Shown here in pieces: positions 62,799 to 64,000 of a stretch of 64,000 nucleotides of DNA. Origin of the DNA: Clostridia bacterium (GTDB lineage Bacteria; Bacillota; Clostridia; Monoglobales; Monoglobaceae); assembly GCA_017397725.1 (NCBI GenBank), contig JAFQIA010000007.1:1-64000 (forward strand). The letters run 5' to 3'. Position numbers and translations under genes: made by a program. Under the pieces are notes generated by a model that was given only the letters and a program-made list of their open reading frames with translations, ran no database searches and was not told the origin of the DNA. How positions within the stretch are numbered: the first letter of the stretch is position 1; every line of letters begins with the position of its first letter.

Positions 62799-63348
62799 AA
62801 TGAAACTGCATCTGGGAAAGCAGTCGTTTCCCCTTGCCGGGGTTTTCCTGATTCTGATAGCAATAATCCACAATGGCAGCACCAAATTCCAATGCGGTGC
62901 CTGCCCCCTTGGCGGTGATGTAATTTCCGTCAACCACAACGCCTTGGTCCTCTAAGATTGCACCTTCCAGCTGGTCCTCAAAGCCGGGGAAGCATACTGC
63001 CTTTTTCCCCTCTAAAAGTCCCAACGAGCCGGGAATCATGGGTGCGGCACAAATGGCGGCAATCAGTTTTTTCTGCTCTGCGCAATGGTGCAAAAGGGCA
63101 ATCACCTGCGGGTTCTTTTGCAGGTTCAAGGTTCCGGGCATGCCACCGGGAAGAACCATCCCCTCCATAGCATCCATATCCACATCGTTAAGCGTCAAAT
63201 CCGCTTGGATAGCGATGCCATGGGCACCGGTTACGGGATTTTCGTCAATCGCAACCGTCTTGATTGGGATTTCCGCTCTGCGGACGATATCCAACGGCGC
63301 AACCGCCTCGGTTTCTTCAAATCCGTCTGCCAAAAAAAGATACAACAT
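62788..63348 (-). CDS. DJ-1/PfpI family protein
   Basis: The 186-residue protein has LADGFEETEAVAPLDIVRRA at the N-terminus, VLPGGMPG, and the nucleophile elbow with C100 in AAICAAPMI. Family members act as protein or nucleotide deglycases against methylglyoxal damage, although this is debated. The presence of mgsA in the window makes a methylglyoxal link attractive but unproven. The ATG at 63348 has GAGGG upstream. Confidence 0.93.
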   Translation of the reverse strand: MLYLFLADGFEETEAVAPLDIVRRAEIPIKTVAIDENPVTGAHGIAIQADLTLNDVDMDAMEGMVLPGGMPGTLNLQKNPQVIALLHHCAEQKKLIAAICAAPMIPGSLGLLEGKKAVCFPGFEDQLEGAILEDQGVVVDGNYITAKGAGTALEFGAAIVDYCYQNQENPGKGKRLLSQMQFHYDV

Positions 63349-63353
63349 CGTTT

Positions 63354-64000
63354 TTAACCCTCTTTCTTTACCGTAAGGATAAACTTGGGGAGCGCCTTGA
63401 ACCGTCCCAGTCTGCTGGGTTGCTTCAAGAATCGGTACAGCCATTCCAGATTGCACTTGATAAAGATTTCCGGCGCACGCTTGACCTCGCCGGCAAACAC
63501 ATCCAGCGCACCGCCCACTCCCATACACAGGTTTACTTGTAGTTTGTCCCGATTCTGATGAATCCATTTTTCCTGCTTGGGCGCACCCAAGCAAACCAAC
63601 AACAGCTTTGCGCCGGAGCGATTGATTTGTTCGATAATCTCAGGCTCGTCCTCGGGCTTAAAGTATCCGTCCCGGCAACCGGAAACCACCAGATTGGGGT
63701 AGGTTTCTTCCAGCTTTTCTTTTGCTTTTTCTGCAACGCCCGGTTTGGCACCAAACAGGAACACGCCCTCACCGGTCTTGGCAATACTCTCAAGCAAAGC
63801 GCAGGTCAAATCAAAGCCTGCCACCCGCTCGGGCACAGGATTTTTCAGCATACGGGAGGCATAGACCACCCCGATGCCGTCGGGGGTACACAAATCCGCC
63901 TGATTGAGCACCTTGCAAAATTCGGGGTCCTGATAGCCTGCCATCACGATCTCCGGATTGGGGGTGTAAATGGCGGAAACCCCCGGTGTACGCACCAGTT
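63354..64000 (-). CDS. WecG/TagA/CpsF family glycosyltransferase (N-terminus beyond the right edge)
   Basis: At least 215 residues of a WecG/TagA-type N-acetylmannosaminyl transferase lie in the window. Motifs are YTPNPEIVMAG, DGIGVVYASRM, FLFGAKPGVAEKAKEKL, KLLLVCLGAPKQEKWIHQ and MGVGGALDVFAGEVKRAPE, followed by the basic C-terminus LEWLYRFLKQPSRLGR. The open frame runs off the end at 64000. Such enzymes transfer ManNAc onto lipid-linked GlcNAc for wall teichoic-acid-like polymers. It starts the operon ending in rodA. Confidence 0.92.
   Translation of the reverse strand, partial: LVRTPGVSAIYTPNPEIVMAGYQDPEFCKVLNQADLCTPDGIGVVYASRMLKNPVPERVAGFDLTCALLESIAKTGEGVFLFGAKPGVAEKAKEKLEETYPNLVVSGCRDGYFKPEDEPEIIEQINRSGAKLLLVCLGAPKQEKWIHQNRDKLQVNLCMGVGGALDVFAGEVKRAPEIFIKCNLEWLYRFLKQPSRLGRFKALPKFILTVKKEG

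Overview
The window looks like chromosomal DNA of a spore-forming, strictly anaerobic member of the Clostridia (Firmicutes) of middling GC content. The sporulation evidence is spoIVA, a 26-codon spoVM, a gerW/ytfJ homologue, a BofC-like gene behind a sigma-F/G-type promoter and a sigma-E-like promoter before spoIVA. The anaerobic evidence is rubredoxin, an electron-bifurcating NfnAB pair, a biotin-dependent decarboxylase operon and a free-standing glycyl-radical domain resembling the end of NrdD. Strong AGGAGG-type ribosome sites and TTGACA-17-TATAAT promoters occur throughout. Genus cannot be decided from the sequence. I see no phage, insertion sequence with a transposase, CRISPR array or rRNA.

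Layout. Positions 1-7750 carry rpoB-rpoC on the minus strand, with their own promoter and terminator and no rplJL in front. A divergent surface protein follows (phosphodiester glycosidase plus three SLH repeats), then a DUF1846 gene on the minus strand. Positions 12.5-17.1 kb are a minus-strand operon lysA, M50 protease, scpA, scpB, DUF2953, ytfJ. Positions 17.2-23.8 kb are plus strand: rpsB-tsf behind a folded leader, then PDZ/radical-SAM DUF512, der, plsY, gpsA. A 447-base gap after tsf holds a cluster of DnaA-box-like sites. spoIVA, tRNA-Gly(CCC), a regulator/acyl-CoA synthetase pair and a GH13 amylase lead to a small membrane protein and spoVM.

From 30.7 to 37.3 kb a minus-strand operon runs rluB, mmdA, oadG, biotin carrier, oadB, oadA, bioY. 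It contains both a methylmalonyl-CoA-type and an oxaloacetate/pyruvate-type carboxyltransferase on one biotin carrier and one Na+-pump subunit. From 38.7 to 48.2 kb lie a D,D-carboxypeptidase, mgsA and a long elongasome operon (Nudix, zapA, U32 peptidase, dut, maf, mreB, mreC, mreD, mrdA). From 48.3 to 52.0 kb nfnA-nfnB-gdhA form one unit that couples NADPH formation to ammonium assimilation. The last 12 kb hold a copper-amine-oxidase-N-domain protein, an M14 peptidase, a class A PBP, a BofC-like protein, a Ca/Na antiporter, rubredoxin, the NrdD-like domain, and a seven-gene minus-strand operon from a WecG/TagA-type transferase (cut by the right edge) through mltG and trmR to rodA.

The observations most worth following are the 90-residue NrdD-like glycyl-radical protein, the hybrid carboxyltransferase operon, a dispersed hairpin element present twice with compensatory base changes, a 148-base rod-shaped inverted repeat behind the SLH gene, and the DnaA-box cluster. 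Functional calls rest on protein motifs read by eye; no database search was run.
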